Shown in pieces: positions 35,380-47,517 of a DNA stretch of 64,000 nucleotides. Numbering within the stretch: the first letter of the stretch is position 1; every line of letters starts with the position of its first letter. Source of the stretch: Schistocerca nitens. Its lineage: Eukaryota; Arthropoda; Insecta; Orthoptera; Acrididae. Both the position numbers and the translations under genes were made by a program. Below the pieces are notes generated by a model that did no database searches, was not told the origin of the DNA, and saw only the letters and a program-made list of their open reading frames with translations. Location of the stretch: NCBI RefSeq assembly GCF_023898315.1, contig NC_064622.1:277007503-277071502 (forward strand), given 5' to 3'.

Positions 35380-35526
35380 CTACTTCTTGCCAGTGGCATC
35401 ATCATATTGTTTCTTAAATACCATAACGTGTTGACGATAATTTTCTTCATATGACTTCACTGCTGTCTTTGCTCGTTTGAACCATGCATCAACATTAGGA
35501 TATTTCTTGATGTTAAAACCAACAGC
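35380..35526 (-). CDS. Glutathione S-transferase (delta/epsilon type), last coding exon
   Basis: The minus strand has a splice acceptor CTGTTTACAG then GCTGTTGGT. Forty-eight codons (AVGFNIKKYPNVDAWFKRAK, then a Lys/Tyr-rich tail ending DDATGKK) precede a TAG stop at 35382-35380. 'GFNIKKYPNVDAWFKRAK' is the end of the all-helical C-terminal domain of insect GSTs ('GFDLSKYPNVAAWYER' type), a substrate-side region. GSTs conjugate glutathione to electrophiles and are cytosolic dimers. The previous exon (48519-48686) ends ...STAD in phase 0, and joining gives STAD-AVGF, which fits the family exactly. There is no disruption in the exon. Delta against epsilon is not decided, because the N-terminal half is outside what I can find. 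Confidence 0.9.
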   Translation of the reverse strand, partial: AVGFNIKKYPNVDAWFKRAKTAVKSYEENYRQHVMVFKKQYDDATGKK

Positions 35527-36497
35527 CTGTAAACAGTAAACTCAAATTAATTAGTTAATGCATTTGTATAACTAAAAAAGGATACCTTGCAGATATACTA
35601 ATGAGCAATCAACTAAATTTCAAAATTTTCTGCTCAGATTTATGTTTTGAACAGACTGCTTTACAGTTTTTAGACTAAATATAATTATTATTTCTGTATA
35701 CCATTTGGCACGTAGAAATTTTGAAAACATTATCGCACAAACAGAATATTGTTTATGTAACCTGACACTTCTCATGCCAACAGTAGCATTCTGAGATGAT
35801 TTTAGTGTACATGTAGAGGACAGAAGGACAAAAGGGAGAGTTCCTTGAATTTAGTAAACACTTATGAGCTACTTCCAACAACTGGTGATCCCTATCTGAA
35901 ACCATTATCACAAACATAGATAGCAGGAATTTACAAATTAAATGTAGCTATGCAAAGTTAGCAGATTACAGTGCACTAATTATGGAACTACACACAAAGG
36001 CTATGAGCAATCAGCAGTGAAATATATGGCAATCAAATTATGAGTTCCACAGAAGAGTTGTTACAAAGGGAAAACTAGTTGCACTCAGCACTGCACAGTC
36101 TGAGATTGACTGTGGACAGAAAATTGAAGAAATGGTACCTAATGAAACATTAAATTGCTGTTCCAGAGACTTGAAAACCTAGTTAATGATGTGTTTGCAC
36201 TGATACCTAAAAAATTCATATGGTCAAATCAAAAGAAAGACAGAAAATTATCAAAGAAAATATGGGATGACTATAATTAAAGTGCAACTGCTCACATAGA
36301 TCCAGTGGGGGCTGTAATTATCATATGACAATGAAATTAGGTAGACATCTACTGTGTTCGAGTGGAACCAACTGCAGATCTGGCACTGTGCACTGTCTGT
36401 ATGACAGTATGACATCTATACTCTCAGTTGACAAGCCATAGTGTGAGTGAACAGCATGGCTGATGAGAAGAGAGACTGTGCACTGTTAGTGAAACTA

Positions 36498-37923
36498 CAC
36501 ACATCATAAAGTTTTGCATCACCCTGGTTCCCAGAACTCCTGAAGGTAGACGTTGACTGTGGATATTGTATCACAGACACAGTCCCTTTGACTGTCCAGA
36601 GATGTCACTAAAACCACCCAAAGATGTAAACAACCATGCATGAGCAGCGGCTATTAGACGGAGGGGGTCCGACAGCTGATCAGTTCCAGTCATTCCACCA
36701 GGAAGGAAGTACATAGCTCCTGTTGTCTGTAGTTCAACCATGCCTAGATGGTCAATACTGTGGTTTGATCATGTCTGCACTGTTACTTTGTGCAAGGAAA
36801 CGCTCTCAACAAGGGAAGTGTTCAGGTATCTCATAGTGAATCAAAGCGATGTTGTTCGGACATGGAGATGATACATAGAGACAGGTACTATCGATGACAT
36901 GCCTTGCTCAGGCCACCCAAGAGCTACTACTGCAGTGGATGACCACTACCTATGGATTATGGCTTGAATGAACCGCGACAGCAACGCTACCATGGTGAAT
37001 AACACTTTTCGTGCAGCCACAGGACATCAAGTTATGACTCAAACTGTGCGAAATAGGCTGCATGATGCACAACTTCACTCCCTATGTCCACGGCGAGGTC
37101 CATCTTTGCAACCATGCTGAATGGACCACTCAGGATTGGCATGATGTTCTCTTCACCCATGAGTGTCACATATGCCTTGAACCAGGCAATCATCGAAGAC
37201 ATGTTTGGAGGCAACCTGCTCAGGCTGAACGCCTTAGACATGCTGTCCAGTGAGTGCAGCAAGGTCAAGGTTCCCTGTTGTTTTGGGATGGCATTATGTA
37301 GGACCGACGTATGCCGCTGGTGGTCATGGAAGGCACCGTAATGGCTGTACGACACATAAATGCCATACTCCAACCAACAATGCATTCATATCAGCAGCAT
37401 ATTGCCATGGCATTTGTCTTCATGGATGACAATTCACACCCCCATTGTGTACATCTTAAGAATGACTTTCTTCAGGATAACAACATCACTCGACTAGAGT
37501 AGCCAGCATGTTCTTCAGACTTGAACCCTATCGAACATGCCTGGGATAGATTGAAAAGGGCTGTTTATCGAACAACGTGACCCACCAACCACTCTGAGGG
37601 ATCTATGCTGAATCGCCATTGAGGAGTGGGACAATCTGGACCAACATTGCCTTGATGAACTTGTGGATAGTATGCCATGACGAATACAGGCATGCATCAA
37701 CGCAAGAGGACGTGCTGCTGGGTATTACAGGTACCAGTGTGTACAGCAGTCTGGACCACCACCTCTGAAGGTCTCACTGTATGATAGTATAACATGCAAT
37801 GTGTGGTTTTCATGAGCAATAAAAAGGGCAGAAATGAAGTTTATGTTGATCTTGATTCCAATTTTCTGTACAAGTTGCGGACCTCTCAGAACCAAGGCAA
37901 CACAAAACTTTTTTTGATGTGTG
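36498..37923 (+). mobile_element. Tc1-type transposon, 1426 bp
   Basis: The ends are CACACATCATAAAGTTTTGC at 36498 and the complement of CACACATCAAAAAAAGTTTT at 37923, with TA duplications at 36496-36497 and 37924-37925. Transposase (about 36730-37700) is recognisable from HTH text, the DWHDVLFTHECHICLEPGNH block (37125-37190), VFMDDNSHPH and SDLNPIEHAWDRLKRA (about 37515-37560). Its frames are scattered by several indels and stops. It differs from the Tc1 at 1841. Confidence 0.88.
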
Positions 37924-38392
37924 TATTTTATGTGAACAGCAGCAGTTGCATTACTAGATTGAGAGAGTATCACCAAATGAAATGTATGAGGAGAAACATG
38001 ATGTCATTATTGGGTTTAAACAAGACAATAATGAAATTTGAGAACACAGGTGAGCGTAGTGTAGAGGAAGGCACTCTATCCCAGTGGAAGTTACGGACAA
38101 GGCTGCTGTTGCTGTAACTGATCATACAGTAGGTGCTGCAGGTACTACTAGTGTTCAAGCAGTGTAAGGAGGTTGTCCATCCCATGGTCAACAGTACAGA
38201 AAGTTTTTTGGTCTATTTTACACTGGTACCCATACAAAATCCAGACAGTCCGGCAACTGAAAACTCAGGACTCTTAGCAGCATTCTGAATTTCCTCTTTG
38301 ATTGCTACTTTAACAATATGGATCTTCATTATATTAACATTAATTATTATTATAGACATAATATTTCTTTAAAAATACTGAAACTATAAAGA

Positions 38393-38814
38393 TATATCTA
38401 AAAACAAAGATGATGTGACTTACCAAACGAAAGCGCTGGCACGTCGATAGACACACAAACATACACACAAAATTCTAGCTTTCGCAACCAACGGTTGCTT
38501 CGTCAGGAAAGAGGGAAGGAGAGGGAAAGACGAAAGGACGTGGGTTTTAAGGTAGAGGGTAAGGAGTCATTCCAATCCCGGGAGCGGAAAGACTTACCTT
38601 AGGGGGAAAAAAGGATGGGTATACACTCGCACACACACACATATCCATCCACACATATACAGGTGTCTGTATAGAATTTTGTGTGTATGTTTGTGTTTGT
38701 TTGTGTGTCTATCGACGTGCCAGCGCTTTCGTTTGGTAAGTCACATCATCTTTGTTTTTAGATATATTTTTCCCACGTGGAATGTTTCCCTCTATTATAT
38801 TCATGTCATTAATT
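38393..38814 (-). repeat. 422-bp palindromic element with 14-bp target duplication (family B)
   Basis: The arms are 38393-38480 (TATATCTAAAAACAAAGATG onward) and about 38675-38766 (its complement), around a centre with GGAAAGAGGGAAGGAGAGGG and CATTCCAATCCCGGGAGCG. A further 48 bp (complement of AGAGGGAAACATTCCACGTG) lie outside the right arm. Direct repeats TGAAACTATAAAGA flank it at 38379-38392 and 38815-38828. It has no coding capacity. It inserted into the DNA transposon 36263-40235. Confidence 0.9.
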
Positions 38815-39539
38815 TGAAACTATAAAGAGATATAATTCAATTAATTACCAAGTATTTCATTTACACTGAAAATTTTTCTGTGCAAATCAGGGTGTCTTGA
38901 TTATTCAATGTATTATGGCATTGACTGAAACTGATGACATGTGGCTGGACAATATTCCATGGGGTGACAAGGCACATTTTACACCATGGGACGCAGCAAA
39001 CACACAGAACTGCCAAATTTGGGGTCTGTTAAATAGCATATTTTTCATGAAGGGCCATTGCGCTTGCCATATGTGACGTAGTGGTGTGGATTCATAAGTA
39101 CCTTTATTTACAGTCCATTCTTTTTTTAAAAGAATACACCCAGAGAGCCTGTCAGGAGTACCATGATGTCTGCACCTTATGGAGACCTCCTTGCACAGCA
39201 CATGATTCTTGCTTGGGAAGAGCATACCTGTGTGGAAACCATTGGTTTTATGTAAAATGGGGCAACACTTCATGTCACTTGCCCAGTTAAAGAACAGCTG
39301 GATGCAACCTTCCATGAACGTGTTATCTCCAGAGATTTTCCAGATGCATGCCTGCACAATCACCTGATCTGAATCTATGTGACTTTTGGTTCTGGGAATA
39401 TCTAAAGGAATACACTTACCAGAGATGCAGTGGTCTATATCTAATATGAAAGCCAGTGTATAGGAATACATTACTCAGATTCCACCAGAACTGCTGCAAG
39501 CAACTGTTAATCACATCGTTTTGTGGATGAACATCATGT

Positions 39540-40195
39540 CTACATCTATGGTGCTTGTCTACATCTACATCTACACGATTACTGTGCAATTCACAATTAA
39601 GTGCCTAGCAGCAGGTTCATGGAACGACCTTTAAGTTACTTCTCTACCATTCCACTTGTGAACAGTGCACAGGAAAAATGAACACTTAAATCTTACCATG
39701 CAAGGCAGGATTTCTCTTATTTTGTTATTATGGTGGTCATCTCTCCCTATGTAGGTGGACACCAACAAAATAATTTCACACTCTGAAGAGACAAAATGGA
39801 AATTTCATGAGAAGGACCTGTGTCGGCAAAAAATGCCCTTGTTTTAATGACTGTCACCCCAATTTGTGTATCATATCCATGTCACTCTCTCCCTTATTTT
39901 TTGATAATACAAAATGAGCTGTCCTTCTCTGAACAAATTGTGTAATTGTTGGTTAATGATAAAATCATCATATGTTATGTCTTTCTCACTTCTTTGATCT
40001 TTTCTGCCCAGGTCCCATTCCTAATCCATTACATACCCAAACGTTTCTATACGTCTTTCTTGTATTCACATTGCCAGATTTGCAGCTGGTGGCCAAAATT
40101 GGAATCAATTTTTGACCACACTAAACTGGTTTCACATAAACATATTAGAATATCTACCAAATTTCTCTGCCATACAATAATTAAAGCCCAGATTG
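39540..40195 (-). mobile_element. LINE 3' fragment, antisense, tail (TAGATG)n
   Basis: It begins on the plus strand with TCTACATCTACATCTACACG and continues with AATTAAGTGCCTAGCAGCAG and TTCATGGAACGACC, a family 3' end shared in outline with 31205. The right limit is where the host transposon's end resumes (about 40195). Confidence 0.7.
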
Positions 40196-40439
40196 GACCT
40201 CCATGAGTAGCTGCACCTTAATTATAACCAGATAGTACATACCTGAACTAGCTAACTGAAAAAAAATTGTTCTTATCTTGAATGACCTGTTCAAGGTGGC
40301 CACAGACTTTGAAACAACGTGTGCATTTCATTGTAATTAATTAAAAGCTGGAAAGTTATACAGAAGAGAGGTAGAGGAAGGAAAGAAGAAGAACAACAAT
40401 AGAGTTATAATAGAAGCCTACAACCCACAAGAAGCAGAC

Positions 40440-41150
40440 TGGAATCTAACAAATAGCCATGGGAAAAAGCCTACCTTCTCCTTAAAAGCTTGCAGTGTCA
40501 ATAATTTTATCAACTACTTTACTGGAGTTATAGAAAACACTATATATGACATTGCATGCTGGGTATAGCTCCTGTTGTGACTATAACACATAAAACATAT
40601 CATAAAATGGAAAACTGAAAGAAAGTGAAACCTAATGGCATCTGAAAATAGTGAAAGCACACAAATCTTCAAAGAATGAAGATATTTATAGGATAACCTG
40701 TACAGTTCTTAAGGAAATTATTTTGAAATATTTCAGCCAGTAACCAGAGCAATAAACAATTTCTTATTCACTGGAATCTTCCCAGACTTGAAATTGGCAT
40801 GGTCAGTACCATTTTACAAAAAGGGAGACCAATGCTTTGTGTCAAGTTACAGGCCAATTTCAATTATTCCACTCATAGCCAAGTAATGGAATCAGTAATG
40901 AAAAACCAGATTCTGGACTGCTTTGAGAAAAACAATTGTGTCTGTGCTGCACATCATTTTTGAAAGGGAATAACAGACTGCAGATGTCAATCCAAGAGGT
41001 AACATCTCAGGAGCAGAAGTTAGAATACAGTGTTCTGCAAGGTTCTGTCATTGTCTTTCTTCTTTTATTTTCATTTTTGTAAATGATATAAGCCAATTTG
41101 CTGATAACACTACTCTTATTTCCAAAGAAAATAAGTTTCAGTCAGTACTG
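40440..41150 (+). mobile_element. LINE RT remnant (Jockey/CR1-like), sense
   Basis: Readable blocks are FPDLKLAWSVPFYKKGDQ then VSSYRPISIIPLIAK, ESVMKNQILDCFEKNNC, EYSVLQGSVIVFLLLF and NDISQFADNTTLIS, i.e. the RT order from palm entry to the FADD box (FADN here). There are many breaks. It is old. Confidence 0.75.
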
Positions 41151-41783
41151 GAATGAGATGTGTCAGTCAGAAAGACCAAGGAGTGGTCCATCTCATATCA
41201 GACAAACACAAAATAAAAAAAACTTTGCATGTGGTACTCAGCCTCAGCAAAAATATGTGCTAGGGCTACCTACGAATCATTGAACTTTGCAATAGATCAC
41301 ATAATTTCATGGAATGGACACAATGAGCATGTATGCTGTGGCTAAGGAATGATGCATAAATACTAATATATTGTCAGATACTGCTAAAACACAGCATTTC
41401 ACGACTTCAGTAAGAATAATAATGTCTTACAACATGAACTTGCAGCAAAACAAGCTAGGATCAATTCCCATTTTGTTTTGTTATTTTCCTCCTTAAAAAA
41501 ATATTTATTTATTTATTTTGTCATTAGTGTTAGTGAGACACATACCATAAGATAGAGCTGTCATTTTGCTATTCCAAGTATAAGACCAAGCCCAACTTTG
41601 CTAAATTACATTAGTCAGAATAATTTCCTAATTAATTTAAACCATTTCAAGAAACTAGTTTTGCTAAATTTCAGTTCAATTAGCTAGCAGTAATTATTTC
41701 CTATTCCAGTCACAGTGGTGACATGTAAACAGATGTAATTACTATATTACTGATAAAGTTATGAAAATAACCCATAGAAGTCC

Positions 41784-44700
41784 TTGTTGTTGTTGTTGTT
41801 GTTGTTGTGGTCTTCAGTCCTGAGACTGGTTTGATTCAGCTCTCCATGCTACTCTATCCTGTGCAAGCTTCTTCATCTCCCAGTACCTACTGCAACCTAC
41901 ATCCTTCTGAATCTGCTTGGTGTATTCAACTCTTGGTCTCCCTCTACGATTTTTACTGTCCACGCTGCCCTCCAATACTAAACTGGTGATCCCTTGATGC
42001 CTCAGAACATGTCCTACCAACCAATCCCTTCTTCTAGTCAAGTTGTGCCACAAACTTCTCTTCTCCTCAATCTTGTTCAACACCTCTTCATTAGTTATGT
42101 GATCTACCCATCTAATCTTCAGCATTCTTCTGTAGCACCACATTTCGAAAGCTTCTATTCTCTTCTTGTTCAAACTATTTATCGTCCATGTTTCACTTCC
42201 ATGCATGGCTACACTCCATACAAATACTTTTAGAAACGACTTCCTGACATTTAAATCTATACTCGATGTTAACAAATTTCTCTTCTTCAGAAGCACTTTC
42301 CTTCCCATTGCCAGTCTACATTTTATATCCTCTCTACTTCGACCATCATCAGTTATTTTGCTCCCCAAATAGCAAAACTCTTTTACTACTTTAAGTGTCT
42401 CATTTCCTAATCTAATACCCTCAGCATCACCCGACTTAATTCAACTACATTCCATTATCCTCGTTTTGCTTTTGTTGATGTTCATCTTATATCCTCCTTT
42501 CAAGACACTATCCATTATGTTCAACTGCTCTTCCAAGTCCTTTGCTGTCTCTGACAGAATTACAATGTCATCGGCGAACCTCAAAGTTTTTATTACTTCT
42601 CCATGGATTTTAATATCTACTCCGAATTTTTCTTTTGTTTACTTCACTGCTTGCTCAATATACAGATTGAATAACATCAGGGAGACGCTACAACCCTGTC
42701 TCACTCCCTTCCCAACCACTGCTTCCCTTTCATGCCCCTCAACTCTTATAACTGCCATTTGGTTTCTATACAAATTGTAAATAGCCTTTCGCTCCCTATA
42801 TTTTACCCCTGCCACCTTTAGAATTTGAAAGAGAGTATTCCAGTCAACATTGTCAAAAACTTTCTCTAAGTCTACAAATGCTAGAAACGTAGGTTTGCCT
42901 TTCCTTAATCTAGCTTCTAAGATAAGTCGTAGGGTCAGTATTGCCTCATGTGTTCCAATATTTCTACGGAATCCAAACTGATCTTCCCCTAGGTCAGCTT
43001 CTACCAGGTTTTCCATTTGTCTGTAAAGAATTAGCGTTAGTATTTTGCAGCCGTGACTTATTAAACTGATAGTTCGGTGATTTTCACATCTGTCAACACC
43101 TGCTTTCTTTGGGATTGGAATAATTATATTCTTCTTGAAGTCTGAGGGTATTTTGCCTGTCTCATACATCTTTCTCACTAGATGGTAGAGTTTTGTCAGG
43201 ACTGGCTCTCCCAAGGCCGTTAGTAGTTCTAATGGAATGTTGTCTACTCCCGGGGCCCTGTTTCGACTCAGGTCTTTCAGTGCTCTGTCAAACTCTTGAC
43301 GCAGTATCATATCTCCCATTTCATCTTCATGTACATCCTCTTCCATTTCCATAATATTGTCCTCAAGTACATCGCCCTTGCATACACCCTCTATATACTC
43401 CTTCCACCTTTCTGCTTTCCCTTCTTTGCTTAGAACTGGGTTTCCATCTGAGCTCTTAATATTCATACAAGTGGTTCTCTTTTCTCCAAAGGTCTCTTTA
43501 ATTTTCCTGTAGGCAGTATCTATCTTACCCCTAGTGAGATAAGCCTCTACATCCTTACATTTGTCCTCTAGCCATCCCTGCTTAGCCATTTTGCACTTCC
43601 TGTCGATCTCATTTTTGAGACGTCTGTATTCCTTTTTGCCTGCTTCATTTACTGCATTTTTATATTTCCTCCTTTCATCAATTAAATTCAATATTTCTTC
43701 TGTTACCCAAGGAGTTCTACTAGCCCTCGTCTTTTTACCTACTTGATTCTCTGCTGCCTTCACTACTTCATTCCTCAGAGCTACCCATTCTTCTTCTACT
43801 GTACTTCTTTCCCCCATTCCTGTCAATTGTTCCCTTATGCTCTCCCTGAAACTCTGTACAACCTCTGGTTTAGTCAGTTTATCCAGGTCTCATCTCCTTA
43901 AATTCCCACCTTTTTGCAGTTTCTTCAGTTTTAATCTACAGTTCATAACCAATAGATTGTGGTCAGAGTGCACATTTGCCCCTGGAAATGTCTTACAATT
44001 TAAAACCTGGTTCCTAAATCTCTGTCTTACCATTATATAATCTATCTGAAATCTGTCAGTATCTCCAGGCTTCTTCCATGTATACAACCTTCTTTTATAA
44101 TTCTTGAACCAAGTGTTGGCTGTGATTAAGCGGTGCTCTGTGCAAAATTCTACCAGGCAGCTTCCTCTTTTATTTCTTAGCCCCAACCCATATTCACCTA
44201 CTATGTTTCCTTCTCTCCCTTTTCCTACTACCGAATTCCAGTCACCCATGACTATTAAATTTTCGTCTCCCTTCACTATCTGAATAATTTCTTTTTTTTC
44301 GTCATACATTTCTTCAATTTCTTCATCATCTGCAGAGCTAGTTGGCATATAAACTTGTACTACTGTAGTAGGCATGGGATTTGTGTCTATCTTGGCCACA
44401 ATAATGCGTTCACTATGCTGTTTGTAGTAGCTTACCCGCATTCCTATTTTTTTATTCATTATTAAACCTACTCCTGCATTACCTCTATTTGACTTTTTAT
44501 TTATAACCCTGTATTCGCCTGACCAAAAGTCTTGTTCCTCCTGCCACCAAACTTCACTAATTCCCACTATATCTAATTTTAACCTATCCATTTCCCTTTT
44601 TAAATTTTCTAACCTACCTGCCCGATTAAGGGATCTGACATTCCACACTCCGATCCGTAGAACGTGTTTTCTTTCTCCTGATAACGACATCCTCTTGAGT

Positions 44701-45030
44701 AGTCCCCGCCCGGAGATATGAATGGGGGACTATTTTACCTCCAGAATATTTTACCCAAGAGGACGCCATCATCATTAACCACACAGTAAATCTGAATGCC
44801 CTTGGGAAAAATTACGGCTGTAGTTTCCCCTTGCTTTCAATTGTTCGCAGTACCAGCACAGCAAGGCTGTTTTGGTTAGTGTTACAAGGCCAGATCAGTC
44901 AATCATCCAGACTGTTGTCCCTGCAACTACTGAAAAGGCTGCTGCCCCTCTTCAGGAACCACGCATTTGTCTGACCTCTCAACAGATATCCCTCCATTGT
45001 GGTTGCACCTATGGTACGGCTATTCATTTA
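41784..45030 (-). mobile_element. RTE-type LINE, near full length
   Basis: On the minus strand, a 5' region (about 45030-44700) is followed by EN and RT coding (44690-41814) and a (AAC)n tail (41784-41808 as (GTT)n on the plus strand). Truncated copies of the tail occur at 19074. Length and order are those of RTE elements. The upstream limit is approximate because no target duplication was found. Confidence 0.88.
41814..44690 (-). pseudogene. RTE endonuclease-reverse transcriptase, three nonsense codons
   Basis: The frame reads in one phase for about 958 codons. APE-type endonuclease: RIGVWNVRSLNRAG, VGISEVWWQEE (catalytic Glu), VMGDWNSVVG, IDYIMVRQRF and VHSDHNLLVM (His). RT: SSDGNPVLSKEGKAERWKEY, IIPIPKKAGVDRCENHRTIS, FGFRRNIGTHEAI, FVDLEKVFDNVDW, VGKGVRQGCSVSLMLFNLY and LRFADDIVIL. 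C-terminal: WTINSLNKKRIEAFEMWCYR. Stops lie just after GGNLRR (43892-43890, TGG to TGA by comparison with family text), after EQAVK (42641-42639) and after MECS near 42438. No frameshift is seen between them. Such a frame is often annotated as 'craniofacial development protein 2-like' in insects. It is a retrotransposon, not a host gene. Confidence 0.9.
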
Positions 45031-46079
45031 GCCAATTTCCAAAACATGGTAGAAACATCAACATTTGATTGGTTTCCAAATAACTTACACTTTTGTGGGT
45101 AGTGTTGTTTAGTTAGCTATTTTTGCAGTTTTCATCATCAAGGCTTACTTCAGTCGAAACTCTTATTGTAACGTAAAGTTCACACCAAAACCAATTTTTC
45201 TGCACTACTCAATTAATTTCTAATTGTATTATTGAAATTGTTTATTTAACAATGTGAAACTTTAGTAGCCATTTTTGCAAAGCTATATAAGCACTGGACC
45301 TGAAGCCATTTTTAAAGTCAGTCTGTTCTGAGAGTGGAATCTGTGTCAGTCACAACAGCAATAAGGTAATGATGCAATGACATGTTGTTATGAATAAGAA
45401 GACAGACAGTGACAGGGATAATAAACAATGACTGCTGATTAACTGTAATATAAAAGTGCTGCATGTATTGTTCATTGGAGTGAGACTGCTGTTGGTTGGT
45501 TAGGTTATAATGCATAGTGACTATTGATGTGTAATTAGAAGGTGCAGTATGTGCATGCTTTGTAAACTAGATCTACCTGCATAATTAAGACACAGACTGG
45601 CCATAATTATTTTAGTGAAGGGTCTGACATTTATGGAAGTAAAACTGGTAGAACCAAATGTGTCTGTGTTGATCACATTATTGGATACAGATAGTGCTGT
45701 ACCCAACCATAATTACAGCCAATTTCTCACCATGACTGCTGCCACCAAGGAATTACAAGCTGATTTTTGACCAGGTATGTTGCAAACTGTCCTCAGATAC
45801 AGAAGAAGAGCTTAGATCATACATAGCTACAAAAATACTAGCACCAATGATCCACATAACAATCCTCCATTATCAGTCATCTTTATCTGTACCAGTATTA
45901 CATATCGTACTCTGAGAACAGACATAACGGCCAATATGAAAATAGTGATGATCACTGTCAAAGTCTCTACTGATTCTGTAAACATAAATCACGTAAAGCC
46001 AGCTTGCATTCTTTACGCTTGATGCCTTAAGTGCTAAGGATAGAAGTATGAAGGTGGGTTTGTTATTTCTGCTCTCTCA

Positions 46080-46800
46080 GAGCTTGTGATGCAACACCAC
46101 GCAAGTGCCTAATAAATGAAACATAATGCATAGTGCTGGATGGAGAGCCATCCACCAACACAGAAGTAATATCTGGTGTGGTTCAGGGATTTGTAACAGG
46201 ACAGTACTGTTCAGGTAATAATACTTGCAGTCCCAGACTCCTTGCAGATGATTGGTTGTCTGTAAGGAAGAATTATTTAATAAGAGTTGTGGCATTGTAC
46301 AGTTATTTCTTGAGAAAATGTCAGCTGGGTGTAAAAGCTGCCATCTATCTATAAATGTGGAGAAATGTAAACTTCTGCAGTTCACAAAATATAAAAATTG
46401 TAGCAGCCTTATATTATGTGATTAATGAATGTCATTTAGTCTGACATATTATAAAAGTAGCTGGGAATAACAATATATAAAGGTATTATCAAAACCAGTA
46501 AATAAATTTAGTTTTTGTTAGACGTGGGATTACTTGTAAGATACTGAAAAAAGAACAGTTTGTCTATAAACAAGGTTTATTATAGAACAGTTATATGCCT
46601 TATACAGAATACTGCTCAAGTGTGCAGTATCTACTTTAGTTCAGATTAAAAGGTGACCTCAAACATATACAATGTAGGATGGGGCAAATAGTCACAGGCA
46701 TGTTTGACTAGTGTGAGAGAACAGAAATATTGACAAATTGCAGCTGAGAGATGATAGAAGAATGTACAGTGAGTATCAAGAAAACCTCCTTACAAATTCA
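46080..46800 (+). mobile_element. LINE remnant, C-terminal RT region, sense
   Basis: NVEKCKLLQFTKYKN, LGITIYKG and LYTEYCSSVQYL correspond to the blocks after YADD in Jockey/CR1-like RTs (the 'LGI...W..H' and 'YGSSVW' parts). It is highly decayed. Confidence 0.6.
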
Positions 46801-47271
46801 AAGAATGAGGTTTTGGGATGGAAACTATGAATACTGAATGTACGGTTCTTGGGTCTGACACTAGATCACTTTTTGTGGATTTGATAGTATTTATCTGAGG
46901 CAACTGGTTGACATACTTAGATGGTTGCTGCTGATTAACCATCAAGGGAATATAGTGGAATTTATATAGTGTGCTCCGGCAACTGTTCTAAGAGCAGTAT
47001 ATTCAACAGAAGTGTCACAAAATACAAATTTTCTTCAGCTCCCTTTGCATTCATCTACTAGAGGTAAGCTGACAAAACTGGAGTAATAACGGCTTGATCA
47101 GAGGTACACAAGCAGCTGTTCTGGCACTAGTCATAGTATTATTCATCTGAAGATCATGTTTGCAAGAATAGCAGTAATAGAGTGTGCACTGAAAGTTGCC
47201 TTCAAAGCATTGTGGCACATGATACAGCAATATTGAAACTGCATGCATTGCCATAGCCCAAGGGTGGTACT

Positions 47272-47517
47272 GAAATGAAATGATTGCATGGCATTGTTGG
47301 CCAGTATGTCCCAGTTAGGTTCGGCTGTCAAGTGTAAGTCTTATTTCAGTCGGCACCACAACTGGTGACTTGCGGCCAATGATGAGGATTAATTGATGAT
47401 GAGGACAACACAACACCCAGTCCTTGAATGGAGAAAATCTCCGACCTGGCTGGGAATTGAACCCGGGCCCAATGCATGGGAGGCAAGCATGTAACCACCC
47501 AGCTAAGCAGGCGAATT
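47272..47517 (-). mobile_element. tRNA-tailed SINE, 246 bp, second copy
   Basis: Perfect direct repeats AAGGGTGGTACT flank it at 47260-47271 and 47518-47529. The tRNA-like end GGGAATTGAACCCGGGCCC is to the right, so it is on the minus strand. It has the same 246-bp length as the copy at 557-802. It lies in the GST intron. Confidence 0.92.

Larger units (their letters stand above)
36263..40235 (+). mobile_element. IS630/Tc1-mariner type transposon hosting three later insertions
   Basis: The ends are similar inverted repeats: CTATAATTAAAGTGCAACTG at 36271 against the complement of TTATAATTAAGGTGCAGCTA at about 40227. Transposase pieces run in order across the inserts. 37940-38300 has LREYHQMKCMRRNMMSLLG and KFENTGERSVEEGT (N-terminal HTH), then PYKIQTVRQL. 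38880-39530 has LTETDDMWLDNIPWGDKAHF (first catalytic block), NTQNCQIWG, and near 39370 a 'SPDLNLCDFWFWEY'-like third block. The inserts are a Tc1 (36498-37923), a 422-bp inverted-repeat element (38393-38814) and a LINE tail (about 39540-40195). The transposase has many breaks. Confidence 0.75.

Noticed and set aside
43890-44690. Host 'craniofacial development protein 2-like' gene
   Set aside because: The frame is the AP endonuclease of an RTE LINE, continuous with RT and a (AAC)n tail.
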